64,000 nucleotides of DNA from Pseudomonas farris (GTDB taxonomy: Bacteria; Pseudomonadota; Gammaproteobacteria; Pseudomonadales; Pseudomonadaceae), in NCBI RefSeq assembly GCF_019145235.1, contig NZ_JAHSTV010000011.1:62001-126000 (forward strand), written 5' to 3'. Positions 24,490-33,549 of this stretch are shown piece after piece. A program made the translations under genes and the position numbers. The number at the start of each line of letters is the position of its first letter. Position 1 is the first letter of the stretch. The notes beneath the pieces were generated by a model. That model made no database searches. It saw only the letters and a list, made by a program, of their open reading frames with translations, and was not told where the DNA came from.

Positions 24490-25581
24490 TTAAAGCTGAC
24501 CCAGCACCGGAGTGCTCACGCGCACATTGAGGTTCTGCCCGCGGTGACGCAGCAAGTGATCCATCAACACGATGGCCATCATCGCTTCGGCAATCGGTGT
24601 GGCGCGGATGCCGACGCACGGGTCGTGACGGCCCTTGGTGACGACCTCAACCGGGTTACCATGGATGTCAATGGAACGGCCCGGCGTGGTGATGCTCGAG
24701 GTTGGCTTGAGCGCCAGATGCGCAACGATCGGCTGACCGGACGAGATGCCACCGAGAATGCCGCCGGCGTTGTTGCTGAGGAAACCTTCCGGGGTCATTT
24801 CATCACGGTGTTCGGTGCCACGCTGGGCGATGCTGGCAAACCCGGCACCGATTTCCACACCTTTGACCGCGTTGATGCTCATCAGCGCATGGGCCAGTTC
24901 TGCGTCGAGACGGTCGAAGATCGGCTCACCGAGGCCAGGCATCACGCCTTCGGCAACCACGGTGATCTTCGCGCCGACCGAATCCTGGTCGCGACGCAAC
25001 TGGTCCATATAGGCTTCCAGCTCCGGCACTTTGTCCGGGTCGGGGCTGAAGAAAGCGTTTTCTTCCACCGAATCCCAGGTCTTGAACGGAATTTCGATCG
25101 GGCCGAGCTGGCTCATGTAGCCACGAATGACGATGCCCTGGGTGGCCAGGTACTTTTTCGCAATCGCCCCCGCCGCCACGCGCATGGCGGTTTCACGGGC
25201 CGAACTGCGACCGCCGCCGCGGTAATCGCGCTCGCCGTATTTGTGGTGGTAGGTGTAGTCGGCGTGGGCCGGGCGGAACAGATCCTTGATCGCCGAGTAG
25301 TCCTTGGACTTCTGGTCGGTGTTGCGGATCAACAGGCCGATGGCGCAACCGGTGGTGCGGCCTTCGAACACGCCGCTGAGGATTTCGACTTCGTCGGCTT
25401 CCTGGCGCTGGGTGGTGTGGCGGCTGGTGCCGGGCTTGCGGCGGTCCAGGTCGCGCTGCAGATCCTCAAGGGAAATCTCCAGGCCCGGCGGGCAGCCATC
25501 GACAATGGCGACCAACGCCGGACCATGGCTTTCGCCCGCGGTGGTGACAGTGAACAGCTTGCCGTAGGTATTGCCGGACAT
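24490..25581 (-). CDS. aroC: Chorismate synthase
   Basis: A 363-residue FMN-dependent enzyme converting 5-enolpyruvylshikimate-3-phosphate to chorismate. Family signatures: GESHGPALVAIVDGCPPG at the N-terminus, HADYTYHHKYGERDYRGGGRSSARET, and GISSGQPIVAHLALKPTSSI. Full length. Its stop lies inside a 7-bp inverted repeat (GGTCAGC, 24481-24501) that may serve as a weak terminator. Highly conserved housekeeping gene. Confidence 0.97.
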   Translation of the reverse strand: MSGNTYGKLFTVTTAGESHGPALVAIVDGCPPGLEISLEDLQRDLDRRKPGTSRHTTQRQEADEVEILSGVFEGRTTGCAIGLLIRNTDQKSKDYSAIKDLFRPAHADYTYHHKYGERDYRGGGRSSARETAMRVAAGAIAKKYLATQGIVIRGYMSQLGPIEIPFKTWDSVEENAFFSPDPDKVPELEAYMDQLRRDQDSVGAKITVVAEGVMPGLGEPIFDRLDAELAHALMSINAVKGVEIGAGFASIAQRGTEHRDEMTPEGFLSNNAGGILGGISSGQPIVAHLALKPTSSITTPGRSIDIHGNPVEVVTKGRHDPCVGIRATPIAEAMMAIVLMDHLLRHRGQNLNVRVSTPVLGQL

Positions 25582-25711
25582 GCGGGACGCTCCGTGAAAT
25601 CGAAACTAAAATACGTAATGCGCGCCAGTATACGCAGGCTACCCGACTAGTTCATCCTCGAACCTTATGGGTGCCTGCGAGTCCAACCGGCACCTTGTTG
25701 ATGATGGCGTG

Positions 25712-26665
25712 ATGATGCTGCGAGTTCTAGCCTTGAGCCTTACCTTGTTTACCGGCTTTGCACAGGCCACTGTCCTGCAACGCCCGATCACATTGGACAC
25801 GGGCAGCGGCGAGCTTTTCGGCTCGCTGTTGCTGCCCAAGTCCGACACGCCTGTACCGGTTGTACTGATCATTTCCGGCTCCGGTCCTACGGATCGTGAC
25901 GGAAACAACCCCGACGGCGGGCGCAACGACAGCCTCAAACGGCTGGCCTGGGTGCTGGCCAAACACAACATCGCCAGTGTGCGCTACGACAAGCGCGGCG
26001 TGGCGGCGAGCCTGGCTGCGACTCCAGACGAACGTAATCTGTCGGTGGAGGCCTATGTGGCCGACGCCGAAGCCTGGGGCCACAAGCTCAAAGCCGATCC
26101 ACGCTTTGGCAAACTGATTTTGCTGGGCCACAGCGAAGGTGCGTTGATCGCCAGCCTGGCGGCGCCAAACGTCGATGCCGCGGCGGTGATTTCCATGTCC
26201 GGCAGCGCCCGGCCGATCGATCAGGTACTGCGCCAGCAGCTAAGCAATCGCCTGCCGCCTCCCTTGATGTTGCGCAGTAATGAACTGCTCGACAGCCTCA
26301 AGGCCGGCCGCACCGACGACAACGTGCCCCCGCAATTGCAGGTGATTTTCCGCCCCAGCGTGCAGCCATATCTGATTTCGTTGTTCCGCCAAGACCCGGC
26401 GGCGGCCTTCGCCAAATTGAAAATGCCGGCGCTGATCATCCAGGGCAGCAACGACATTCAGGTCGGCGTCGGTGATGCCCAGGCGCTCAAGGCGGCCAAA
26501 CCGGACGCCGAGCTGGCGCTGATCGAAGGCATGAACCACGTGATGCGCATCGTGCCCAACGATGTGAAGCGGCAATTGGCCTCCTATAAGGATCCGCAAT
26601 TACCACTGGCATCCGAACTCGGCGCGCGAATCCTCGGGTTTATTGACGGACTTCGCACCCGTTAA
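25712..26665 (+). CDS. Exported alpha/beta hydrolase
   Basis: A 317-residue serine hydrolase. A signal-peptide-like N-terminus (MMLRVLALSLTLFTGFAQA) is followed by an alpha/beta fold: oxyanion loop SGSGPTDRDGN, nucleophile in LLGHSEGAL, acid in QGSNDIQVG and histidine in GMNHVMR. The family resembles periplasmic serine aminopeptidase/esterase proteins. Substrate unknown. ATG 25712 gives the best signal peptide; the longer frame from 25667 would bury it. Confidence 0.85.
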   Translation: MMLRVLALSLTLFTGFAQATVLQRPITLDTGSGELFGSLLLPKSDTPVPVVLIISGSGPTDRDGNNPDGGRNDSLKRLAWVLAKHNIASVRYDKRGVAASLAATPDERNLSVEAYVADAEAWGHKLKADPRFGKLILLGHSEGALIASLAAPNVDAAAVISMSGSARPIDQVLRQQLSNRLPPPLMLRSNELLDSLKAGRTDDNVPPQLQVIFRPSVQPYLISLFRQDPAAAFAKLKMPALIIQGSNDIQVGVGDAQALKAAKPDAELALIEGMNHVMRIVPNDVKRQLASYKDPQLPLASELGARILGFIDGLRTR

Positions 26666-26679
26666 GCGCTGTCAGTGGA

Positions 26680-26724
26680 CGTTCTCAACTCGTTTTCACG
26701 CCGCGGGAAAACGAGTTGAGAACG
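26680..26724. repeat. Perfect 18-bp inverted repeat
   Basis: CGTTCTCAACTCGTTTTC (26680-26697) and its exact complement (26707-26724) flank a 9-base GC-rich loop. No T-run follows on either strand, so it is not a typical terminator, and it is unlike the REP families in this window. Confidence 0.85.
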
Positions 26725-26820
26725 GCCCCTACCCTCCAGTCCTGAAAAAAACGGCCGATAAGCCTTTGTCGCCAGCGCACTGGCTGGCGGCAAGCAGGGC
26801 TTGGACAGGATCTCGCCGTT

Positions 26821-27612
26821 ATGACTGATACCCAGACTTCACCCGACACCACCGCTGAAAAAGACGCACTGCCAGCGGTCGAGCTGCCGTGGGCGGACGT
26901 CCACGTCGAGCACCACAAAATGCTCCGCCTGGCGCCGCTGCAAACCGACCGCAACACTGGCGGACGGCCGTTGCGCTTTGTCGAATTCGGTTACGCCGAG
27001 CGCAATAGCAAGGAACACAGCCTGCTGCGCATGACCATCAAGCTGCCGGGCCAGCGGGTGCGCAAAGAACAGAATCATCTGGACGTGTGGGTCAATCACA
27101 CGACCAAACGCGTGCATTTCGGGCCGGAAAGCGGTTTGCAGATCGAGCCGATGAACCGCGGTATCGGGCGCTATATGGCCGCTCAGGGCATTACCTGGGC
27201 GAAGAAGAGATGGCCCGCCTACACCGTCGACGGCACTGACCTGAACAACAAGGATGCGCTGAACGAAGACACTCGCCTGCGCCGCGATCACTTTCTGCGG
27301 GTGCACGGTTTTGACCTGGTCTACGCCGACGCCCAGCATTTGAAGGGCAGCGTTAAAGAGGTGTCGGTCGGTGATTTGCTCGGCGACTGGAACAGCGAAA
27401 AGCTACAGCAGGTAGAAATCCTCGAAGCCGCGCAGATGCTCCAGCAAGCCGAGCAGAACCTGGCGGAACAGGAAGTCAAACTGAAGAAGCACGAAGAAAA
27501 AGTCAGCAAGTACAAGCGCGAAGACGCCGGGCTGCGTTTTACCATTACCTGTCTGGTGGCGTTTGCGGTTTTTCAGGCGGGGTTGTTGATCTGGATTGCT
27601 ACGCACCGTTGA
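26821..27612 (+). CDS. Hypothetical coiled-coil protein with C-terminal membrane anchor
   Basis: A 263-residue protein. After a soluble domain with many basic residues (about 20-190) comes a predicted coiled coil (EILEAAQMLQQAEQNLAEQ and KLKKHEEKVSKYKRED, about 200-235). One C-terminal transmembrane helix follows (TITCLVAFAVFQAGLLIWIA), giving a tail-anchored topology. No enzymatic motif. Monocistronic between the inverted repeat and a REP pair. Function unknown. Confidence 0.82.
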   Translation: MTDTQTSPDTTAEKDALPAVELPWADVHVEHHKMLRLAPLQTDRNTGGRPLRFVEFGYAERNSKEHSLLRMTIKLPGQRVRKEQNHLDVWVNHTTKRVHFGPESGLQIEPMNRGIGRYMAAQGITWAKKRWPAYTVDGTDLNNKDALNEDTRLRRDHFLRVHGFDLVYADAQHLKGSVKEVSVGDLLGDWNSEKLQQVEILEAAQMLQQAEQNLAEQEVKLKKHEEKVSKYKREDAGLRFTITCLVAFAVFQAGLLIWIATHR

Positions 27613-27634
27613 AGGCTTGAGACCCCGGCGCGGC

Positions 27635-27727
27635 CATCGCGGGCAAGCCTCGCCCCCACAGGTTTTGTGTCGTGTCCAAATGATGCGGCACATACAAAAC
27701 CTGTGGGAGCGTGGCTTGCCCGCGAAG
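27635..27727. repeat. Paired REP variant
   Basis: Inverted copies of CGCGGGCAAGCCTCGC / GTGGCTTGCCCGCG, a variant REP core also seen at 45091-45183, with inner CACAGGTTTTGTGTCG arms. Confidence 0.88.
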
Positions 27728-27738
27728 GCTTTCTAAGG

Positions 27739-28647
27739 TCAGACGCGAGAAGCAAACAACGCCTGATGATCGCGGCATTGCTCCGCTGTCAGCATGAACA
27801 CCCCATGCCCACCGCGCTCGAACTCAAGCCAGGCGAAGTCGACTTCCGGGTACAGCGCTTCGACGTGAACCTGGCTGTTACCCACCTCGACAATCAGCAA
27901 CCCCTTCTCGGTCAGATGATCCGCCGCTTCTGCGAGCATGCGGCGCACGAGGTTCAAACCGTCGTCGCCACAGGCCAGGCCCAGTTCCGGTTCGTGCTGA
28001 TACTCATCCGGCATGTCGGCGAAATCTTCCGCATCGACGTAAGGCGGGTTCGACACGATCAGGTCGAAACGTTGACCCGGCAAGCCATCGAAACCATCGC
28101 CCTGAACGGTGAACACCCGCTCATCGACACCGTGACGCTCGATATTCTGGTTCGCCACTTCCAGCGCTTCGAACGACAGATCGGCCAGTACCACTTCGGC
28201 ATTCTGGAACTCGTAAGCACAGGCAATGCCGATGCAGCCGGAACCGGTGCACAGGTCGAGAATGCGCGCAGGTTCGGCGCCGAGCCACGGTTCGAAACGC
28301 TTTTCGATCAGCTCGCCAATGGGCGAACGCGGGATCAGCACGCGCTCGTCGACAATGAACGACATGCCACAGAACCAGGCTTCGCCCAGCAGGTAAGCGG
28401 TCGGAATGCGCTCTTCGATGCGGCGCTTGAGCAAGCGTTGCAGATTGACCAGTTCATCATCTTCCAGACGGCAGTCCAGATAGCTGTCGGCGATTTCCCA
28501 CGGCAAGTGCAGCGCACCCAACACCAGTTGACGGGCTTCGTCCCAGGCGTTGTCGGTCCCATGGCCGAAAAACAGATCCTCCCCATGGAAGCGGCTGACG
28601 GCCCAACGGATATGGTCACGCAGGGTACGAAGTCGGGAAGTGATCAC
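27739..28647 (-). CDS. prmB: 50S ribosomal protein L3 N5-glutamine methyltransferase
   Basis: A 302-residue SAM-dependent methyltransferase that modifies a glutamine of ribosomal protein L3. The SAM motif is ILDLCTGSGCIGIACA, and the glutamine-methylase signature NPPY occurs in DLIVSNPPYVDAEDF. GTG at 28647 is chosen (VITSRLRTLRDHIRW) because GGAG lies 8 bases upstream and homology starts there; the extra N-terminal residues of the open frame are not conserved. Confidence 0.95.
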   Translation of the reverse strand: MITSRLRTLRDHIRWAVSRFHGEDLFFGHGTDNAWDEARQLVLGALHLPWEIADSYLDCRLEDDELVNLQRLLKRRIEERIPTAYLLGEAWFCGMSFIVDERVLIPRSPIGELIEKRFEPWLGAEPARILDLCTGSGCIGIACAYEFQNAEVVLADLSFEALEVANQNIERHGVDERVFTVQGDGFDGLPGQRFDLIVSNPPYVDAEDFADMPDEYQHEPELGLACGDDGLNLVRRMLAEAADHLTEKGLLIVEVGNSQVHVEALYPEVDFAWLEFERGGHGVFMLTAEQCRDHQALFASRV

Positions 28648-28885
28648 GGGGCAAACTCCAGAAAAAACGACTGACGATTCTAACAGCCAAAAGACGCCAC
28701 GACGACGCAGGAAAAACACCGGATCAGATGTAGGACTCTTCTATTTTTTCAGCAAGCTATTGAACAGAACGAGTATCTTGACAAGGCTGCGACCCAACAA
28801 CGGCGGTGCCTACGATGGTAGCGATTCACAGAAGCGCTCAGCCAGAGGACAATGTCGCAAAAGCCCCACCCGAAGGAGCCCCAGA

Positions 28886-29476
28886 ATGTCCGTTCCAAAA
28901 ACGATGTTTCAACTCAGCGGCCGTGGTTACGCAGCGGCCAATCTGGGTCATGCGACCCTTGTCATCATCGATGCCCAGAAAGAATACCTCAGCGGCCCCT
29001 TGGCACTGAGCGGCATGGATGCTGCCGTCGCGAACATCAAGCAACTGGTGGCCGCTGCCCGTGCAGCCGGTCGGCCGATCGTACACGTGCGCCACCTCGG
29101 CACCGTTGGTGGGCTGTTCGACCCGCAAGGCGAGCGCGGCGAGTTCATCCCGGGGCTCGAACCACAGGGCGACGAAACCATCATCGGCAAATTGCTGCCG
29201 AGTGCGTTTCACGGCACCGAATTGCTGGAGCGCCTGCAGAATCTCGGCTCGCTGGACCTTATCGTCTGCGGCTTCATGAGCCATTCCAGCGTCAGCACGA
29301 CTGTGCGCGCCGCGAAGAACCTGGGTTTTCGTTGCACATTGGTTGAAGACGCCTGCGCGACTCGCGACCTGCCTTACAAGGGTGGCGTACTCACTGCCGA
29401 GCATGTGCAACACACCGAAATGGCGATCATGGCGGACAACTTCGCCACCCTCGCCCTGACGCACGAACTGATCTGA
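28886..29476 (+). CDS. Isochorismatase-fold hydrolase with Ser at the nucleophile position
   Basis: A 196-residue isochorismatase/cysteine-hydrolase fold protein. The catalytic Asp is in LVIIDAQKEYL and a Lys in IIGKLLPSAF. Where most members have the nucleophilic Cys (T-H-x-C-V), this sequence reads GFMSHSSVSTTVRAA, with Ser in place of Cys. It could be a true hydrolase with altered chemistry or a catalytically impaired protein. The start has AAGGAG 6-7 bases upstream. Divergent from prmB. Confidence 0.88.
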   Translation: MSVPKTMFQLSGRGYAAANLGHATLVIIDAQKEYLSGPLALSGMDAAVANIKQLVAAARAAGRPIVHVRHLGTVGGLFDPQGERGEFIPGLEPQGDETIIGKLLPSAFHGTELLERLQNLGSLDLIVCGFMSHSSVSTTVRAAKNLGFRCTLVEDACATRDLPYKGGVLTAEHVQHTEMAIMADNFATLALTHELI

Positions 29477-29607
29477 TCGACCGTCGATGAGCGGTCCATG
29501 CCGCCGCTCATCCGCAAAAGCCTCTCATTTGCTGTAATTGCCCTAGCCTCAGGAACATCCCGGTCAACTCCCGGTCGAAGGGCCGATACCCATTGAGGAA
29601 GGTCGGA

Positions 29608-29928
29608 ATGAAGTTATCCGATGGTTTTGATGCACGCCGCTTGCGGCCCAAAGGCCAAAGCAACTGGCGTTTTCGCTTCGGCGCAGCGTTCGCTGCCTTG
29701 CTGGCGACGTGCGGTGTGTTGCTGGCGATGGCCGGCGCGGCCAGCCTGCTGGGCCGGCCACCGGCGCTGGGCGAGTTGAATGCCAGCCCGCTGGGCTCGG
29801 CGATCATTCTGGGCGTGGGCCTGTTCGTGCTGTACATCGGCGTGTGGCTATGGCGACGCTGCCGTCGCCGCTCGCGCCAGTCGCAAGAGCTGAATATGGC
29901 ACCGCATCTGATGAAAAAACACGACTGA
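29608..29928 (+). CDS. Small two-helix membrane protein
   Basis: A 106-residue inner-membrane protein. A basic N-terminus (about 1-22) is followed by two transmembrane helices (about 24-46 and 62-80, including AIILGVGLFVLYIGVWLW) and a basic cytoplasmic tail RRCRRRSRQ. The ATG at 29608 follows GAGGAAGG. No known motif. Confidence 0.8.
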   Translation: MKLSDGFDARRLRPKGQSNWRFRFGAAFAALLATCGVLLAMAGAASLLGRPPALGELNASPLGSAIILGVGLFVLYIGVWLWRRCRRRSRQSQELNMAPHLMKKHD

Positions 29929-30003
29929 GCCCAACGCCGGACGTTTTGTCGCGCCCGATTCGTCCCGACTTGGGTAAACTGGCCGCCCTTCGCGGAGGCT
30001 GAC

Positions 30004-30561
30004 ATGCAAGACGACGATTTTTCCCTGTTCAAAAACGCGATCCAAGGCGTCAAGCCGATCAAGCACGATCGCGCCGAAACCGGCAAACCCAAGGCAGACC
30101 GCGCGCAAATCGCCAAGCTGCGCCAGGCCGCCACTGTGCGCACCGATACCACCACCGTTGACGGGCTGTCCGATCAGTTCGTCATTGATGTCGGCCCCGA
30201 AGATGAGCTGATGTGGGCCCGTGACGGTGTCCAGGAAAGCCAGATGCGCAAGCTCAAGATCGGACAGATTCCGTTTGAAGGCAGCCTCGACCTGCATGGC
30301 ATGAATGTGGAAAAGGCCCGTGAAACCCTGTGGGCCTTTCTGGCAGAAGCGACAAAATTCGAAATCCGCTGCGTACGTGTCACCCACGGCAAAGCGGTTC
30401 GCCTGGACGGCAAGCGGCCGATGATCAAGAGCCACGTCAACACGTGGCTGCGCCAGCATTCACAGGTGCTCGGCTTCACCTCGTGCCAGCCGAAACACGG
30501 CGGCGCCGGAGCGGTTTATGTGATGCTCAAACGCACCATGATGGAAGGTCGCGACGAGTGA
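30004..30561 (+). CDS. Smr domain protein (MutS2 C-terminal-like nuclease)
   Basis: A 185-residue stand-alone Smr protein. A charged N-terminal extension (about 1-95) is followed by the Smr domain with LDLHGM (about 98-103), VTHGKAVRLDGKRPMIK and HGGAGAVYVMLKR. Smr domains are endonucleases acting on branched DNA or on RNA at stalled ribosomes; the stand-alone protein is often mislabelled as MutS. No MutS ATPase domain is present. It lies 77 bases before folE and may share its transcript. Confidence 0.9.
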   Translation: MQDDDFSLFKNAIQGVKPIKHDRAETGKPKADRAQIAKLRQAATVRTDTTTVDGLSDQFVIDVGPEDELMWARDGVQESQMRKLKIGQIPFEGSLDLHGMNVEKARETLWAFLAEATKFEIRCVRVTHGKAVRLDGKRPMIKSHVNTWLRQHSQVLGFTSCQPKHGGAGAVYVMLKRTMMEGRDE

Positions 30562-30638
30562 TGCCGTCGCTTCACGCTTGCAGCGCCGTGTCCGTCACCG
30601 TACCCTTGCCCTTTGCGTAAAATCCCACAGGTAGTTTC

Positions 30639-31184
30639 ATGTCCCTGGAACAGAATTACACCGAGATTCTCGGCCAATTGGGCGAGGACGCCTCCCGCGA
30701 GGGCCTGCTCGACACGCCAAAACGTGCCGCCAAAGCCATGCAGTACCTCTGCCGCGGTTATGAACAGACACTGGAAGAGGTCACCAACGGTGCCTTGTTC
30801 AGCTCCGACAACAGCGAGATGGTGCTAGTCAAGGACATCGAGCTCTACTCGTTGTGCGAGCACCACATGCTGCCGTTCATCGGTAAGGCGCACGTTGCCT
30901 ACATCCCGAGCGGCAAGGTCCTGGGGCTGTCGAAAGTCGCGCGCATCGTTGATATGTACGCCCGTCGCCTGCAGATCCAGGAAAACCTCAGCCGCCAGAT
31001 CGCCGATGCGGTCCAGCAAGTCACCGGCGCCATCGGCGTTGCGGTGGTGATCGAGGCCAAGCACATGTGCATGATGATGCGCGGTGTGGAGAAACAGAAT
31101 TCGACGATGATCACCTCGGTGATGCTCGGCGAGTTCCGCGAAAACGCGGCCACCCGCAGCGAGTTTCTCAGCCTGATCAAGTAA
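30639..31184 (+). CDS. folE: GTP cyclohydrolase I
   Basis: A 181-residue enzyme converting GTP to dihydroneopterin triphosphate, the first step of folate and pterin synthesis. Zn ligands are Cys73 and His76 (SLCEHHMLPF) and Cys144 (KHMCMMMRG). The catalytic signature VARIVDMYARRLQIQENL is intact. Pseudomonads commonly have two FolE paralogues; which one this is cannot be told from the window. Followed by a strong terminator. Confidence 0.96.
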   Translation: MSLEQNYTEILGQLGEDASREGLLDTPKRAAKAMQYLCRGYEQTLEEVTNGALFSSDNSEMVLVKDIELYSLCEHHMLPFIGKAHVAYIPSGKVLGLSKVARIVDMYARRLQIQENLSRQIADAVQQVTGAIGVAVVIEAKHMCMMMRGVEKQNSTMITSVMLGEFRENAATRSEFLSLIK

Positions 31185-31200
31185 CTCGCAGCACGAAGAA

Positions 31201-31228
31201 AACCGGCACTGATCGCCGGTTTTTTTTC
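31201..31228 (+). terminator. Rho-independent terminator after folE
   Basis: Stem ACCGGC / GCCGGT with a six-base loop and eight T. Confidence 0.88.
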
Positions 31229-31286
31229 GCCCATGAAAAATCAGGTAAGCTGCGCGCCTTCTGCTTGCTCCTGTGAGGCTTGTACC

Positions 31287-31658
31287 GTGTTAGTAAAAGC
31301 GCTTCGTGTCGGCCTCGGCCAACTGATCATCTTCATTGATTTCATTACTCGTCCAAGCAAGAAGCAGCGCCCCGCCGCTGCTCAGGCTCAGGTCGAAACA
31401 GCCGCCAAGGACCTGACCCTGTATCAGTTCCACGCCTGCCCGTTCTGCGTGAAAACCCGCCGCACCCTGCGCCGCCTGAACGTTCCGGTGGCATTGCGCG
31501 ATGCCAAGAACAACGAACAGGATCGCCAGGCTCTGCTGGAGCAAGGTGGCAAGATCAAGGTGCCGTGCCTGCGCATCGAAGAGAATGGCCAGACCACCTG
31601 GATGTATGAATCCAAGGTGATCATTGATTATCTGGATAAGCGGTTTGCTGCTGCCTGA
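31287..31658 (+). CDS. Membrane-anchored glutaredoxin family protein
   Basis: A 123-residue protein. A hydrophobic N-terminal segment (VGLGQLIIFIDFITRP, about 7-22) precedes a glutaredoxin/thioredoxin fold with the redox motif CPFC in YQFHACPFCVKT, cis-Pro in KVPCLRI and a C-terminal SKVIIDYLD typical of glutaredoxins. A GTG start at 31287 is favoured because homology begins there and GAGG lies upstream. Likely reduces disulfides at the inner membrane face. Confidence 0.87.
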   Translation: MLVKALRVGLGQLIIFIDFITRPSKKQRPAAAQAQVETAAKDLTLYQFHACPFCVKTRRTLRRLNVPVALRDAKNNEQDRQALLEQGGKIKVPCLRIEENGQTTWMYESKVIIDYLDKRFAAA

Positions 31659-31684
31659 TGGTTTTGTGGCGTGATGGATGACGT

Positions 31685-31760
31685 CTTCGCGAGCAAGCCC
31701 GCTCCCACATTGGTTTTGTGTTCACTATCGATCCAATGTGGGAGCGGGCTTGCTCGCGAA
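31685..31760. repeat. Paired REP element
   Basis: Near-identical to the pair at 5584-5659 (both have CACATTGG inner arms and a GATCCAATG return). Confidence 0.9.
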
Positions 31761-31790
31761 GAGGCCGGCACAATCACCACAAAAATCCAG

Positions 31791-31824
31791 ACAAAAATAA
31801 ACCGGCCGACTGGCCGGTTTATTC
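31791..31824 (-). terminator. Rho-independent terminator of the aminotransferase gene
   Basis: Stem AAACCGGCC / GGCCGGTTT with a four-base loop, T-rich on the minus strand. Confidence 0.8.
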
Positions 31825-31852
31825 GTTTCTACCCCCTCTCCCACCAACAGCC

Positions 31853-33019
31853 TCAGGCCGCTTGCGCCGCCTGAGCCTGACGCACCACCGTAGCCAATCG
31901 CTTGAGCCCTTCGTCCAGCCGCGCCGGGTCGATATGGCTGAAGTTCAGCCGCAGATGACCGGGGTTCTTGTCCGGCTCTGGGAAAAACGGTTCGCCCGGC
32001 ATAAACGCCACATCCGCCGCCAGCGCAGCCTTGAGCAGCGTGCGGGTATCCAGCGGCTGCTTGAGCGTCAGCCAGAAAAACAACCCGCCCTGCGGCACGT
32101 TCCACTCCGCCAGATCGGAAAAGTGCGTTTCCAATGCCGACTGAAACGCATCCCGACGAACCCGATAGAAGTCCCGCAACTCACCCAAGTGCTGTTGGTA
32201 TTTCTCAGTGCCGATCCATTGCAGCGCTTGCCACTGCCCGATGCGGTTGGTGTGCAGATCGGCCGATTGCTTGAGCCGCAACAAGTGCGGAAACAGGTCC
32301 GGACTGGCGATCAGGTAACCAACCCGCAAGCCCGGCAACAGGGTTTTCGACACGGTGCCGGTGTAGATCCAGCTGGCCTTGTTCAAGCGACTGACGATTG
32401 GCGTGGCACTGCCGCCGTCGAAGGTCAGTTCGCGGTAGGGTTCGTCTTCGATCAGGGTCACGCCGAACTCGTCGAGCAACGCCGCCACTGCGTCGCGCTT
32501 GGCTTCGCTATAACGCACTGCCGACGGGTTCTGAAACGTCGGAATCAGGTAGATGAACGCGGGTTTGTGCTTTTCCAGACGACTGCGCAATTGCGCCAGG
32601 TTCGGGCCGTCGGCTTCCAGCGGGACGGTGATGCAGTCGGCGCCGAACAGCTGAAAAATCTGCAACGCCGCCAGGTAAGTCGGCGCTTCAAGCAGGATCT
32701 CGGTGCCTTTGTCGATATAGAGCTTGGCCGCCAGATCGAGGGTTTGCTGGGAACCGCTCACCACCAGCACCTGACTCGCCTCGCACGGCACGCCCAACGC
32801 TCGGGCTTCGGCCGCCAGCGCATCACGCAGCGCCGGTTCGCCTTCACTCATGCCGTATTGCCCCATGGACAGCGGCATGTCCGCCCACTCGACTTTCGGC
32901 AGCATGGCTTCGGCCGGCAAGCCGCCAGCGAACGACATCACTTCCGGGCGCTGGGCAGCGGCGAGGATTTCACGGATCAAAGAACTTTTAAGGCGCGAGA
33001 CACGTTCGGAAAAAGCCAT
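31853..33019 (-). CDS. PLP-dependent class I/II aminotransferase
   Basis: A 388-residue enzyme of the 2-aminoadipate/aromatic aminotransferase (fold-type I) group. Blocks: VMSFAGGLPAEAMLP, SGSQQTLDLAAKLY (PLP phosphate site), PTFQNPSAVRY, EDEPYRELTF, and the PLP lysine in TGTVSKTLLPGLRVGY. Cytoplasmic. Divergent from a MarR regulator 83 bases away, which suggests local control. Amino-donor preference is unknown. Confidence 0.92.
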   Translation of the reverse strand: MAFSERVSRLKSSLIREILAAAQRPEVMSFAGGLPAEAMLPKVEWADMPLSMGQYGMSEGEPALRDALAAEARALGVPCEASQVLVVSGSQQTLDLAAKLYIDKGTEILLEAPTYLAALQIFQLFGADCITVPLEADGPNLAQLRSRLEKHKPAFIYLIPTFQNPSAVRYSEAKRDAVAALLDEFGVTLIEDEPYRELTFDGGSATPIVSRLNKASWIYTGTVSKTLLPGLRVGYLIASPDLFPHLLRLKQSADLHTNRIGQWQALQWIGTEKYQQHLGELRDFYRVRRDAFQSALETHFSDLAEWNVPQGGLFFWLTLKQPLDTRTLLKAALAADVAFMPGEPFFPEPDKNPGHLRLNFSHIDPARLDEGLKRLATVVRQAQAAQAA

Positions 33020-33102
33020 GGGGGGTCACCGGTAGCGAGGCCAGAGGAAAATGAGTCAAACTGGTTGACCGAAATTACGACAGACCGAGCGGATACGTCA
33101 AC

Positions 33103-33549
33103 ATGCTTGACCTTAAAAACCCCAGCACTCAGCAACAAGCCATGGAAGCGTTTTTCTTCGGTTACCAAGCGTTCACCGCCAAAGCCGACGAAATGCTCGA
33201 GCGTCGCGGCTTGAGCCGGGTGCATCAACGCATCGTGTTTTTCATCGCCCGTTACCCTGCCCTCAGCGTCAAGGAGTTGCTGGCGTTGCTCGGCGTGAGC
33301 AAGCAGGCGCTGAACATTCCGCTGCGGCAATTGGTGGAAATGCATTTGGTGAACAGCGTCGCGTCCGAGACCGACAAGCGTAAGCGGCTGCTGGAACTGA
33401 CCGACGATGGTGCGCGGTTTGAGCAGTCACTGCGGCGCGAACAGGTGAAATTGCTGGAGCGGGTGTTTGCCGAGGCTGGGGAGACGGCGGTGAATGGGTG
33501 GCTGGCGGTGAATCTGGCGCTGGGTAAAGCCCAGGTCTTTCCAAGCTGA
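33103..33549 (+). CDS. MarR family transcriptional regulator
   Basis: A 148-residue winged-helix repressor. A dimerising helix region is followed by LSVKELLALLGVSKQALNIPLRQLVEMHLV and the wing SETDKRKRLLELTDDG. Divergent from the aminotransferase gene, so probably its regulator. Ligand unknown. Confidence 0.9.
   Translation: MLDLKNPSTQQQAMEAFFFGYQAFTAKADEMLERRGLSRVHQRIVFFIARYPALSVKELLALLGVSKQALNIPLRQLVEMHLVNSVASETDKRKRLLELTDDGARFEQSLRREQVKLLERVFAEAGETAVNGWLAVNLALGKAQVFPS

Noticed and set aside
30562..30638. A tetrahydrofolate or pterin riboswitch before folE
   Set aside because: Only 77 bases separate the Smr gene and folE, with no recognisable stem-loop arrangement.
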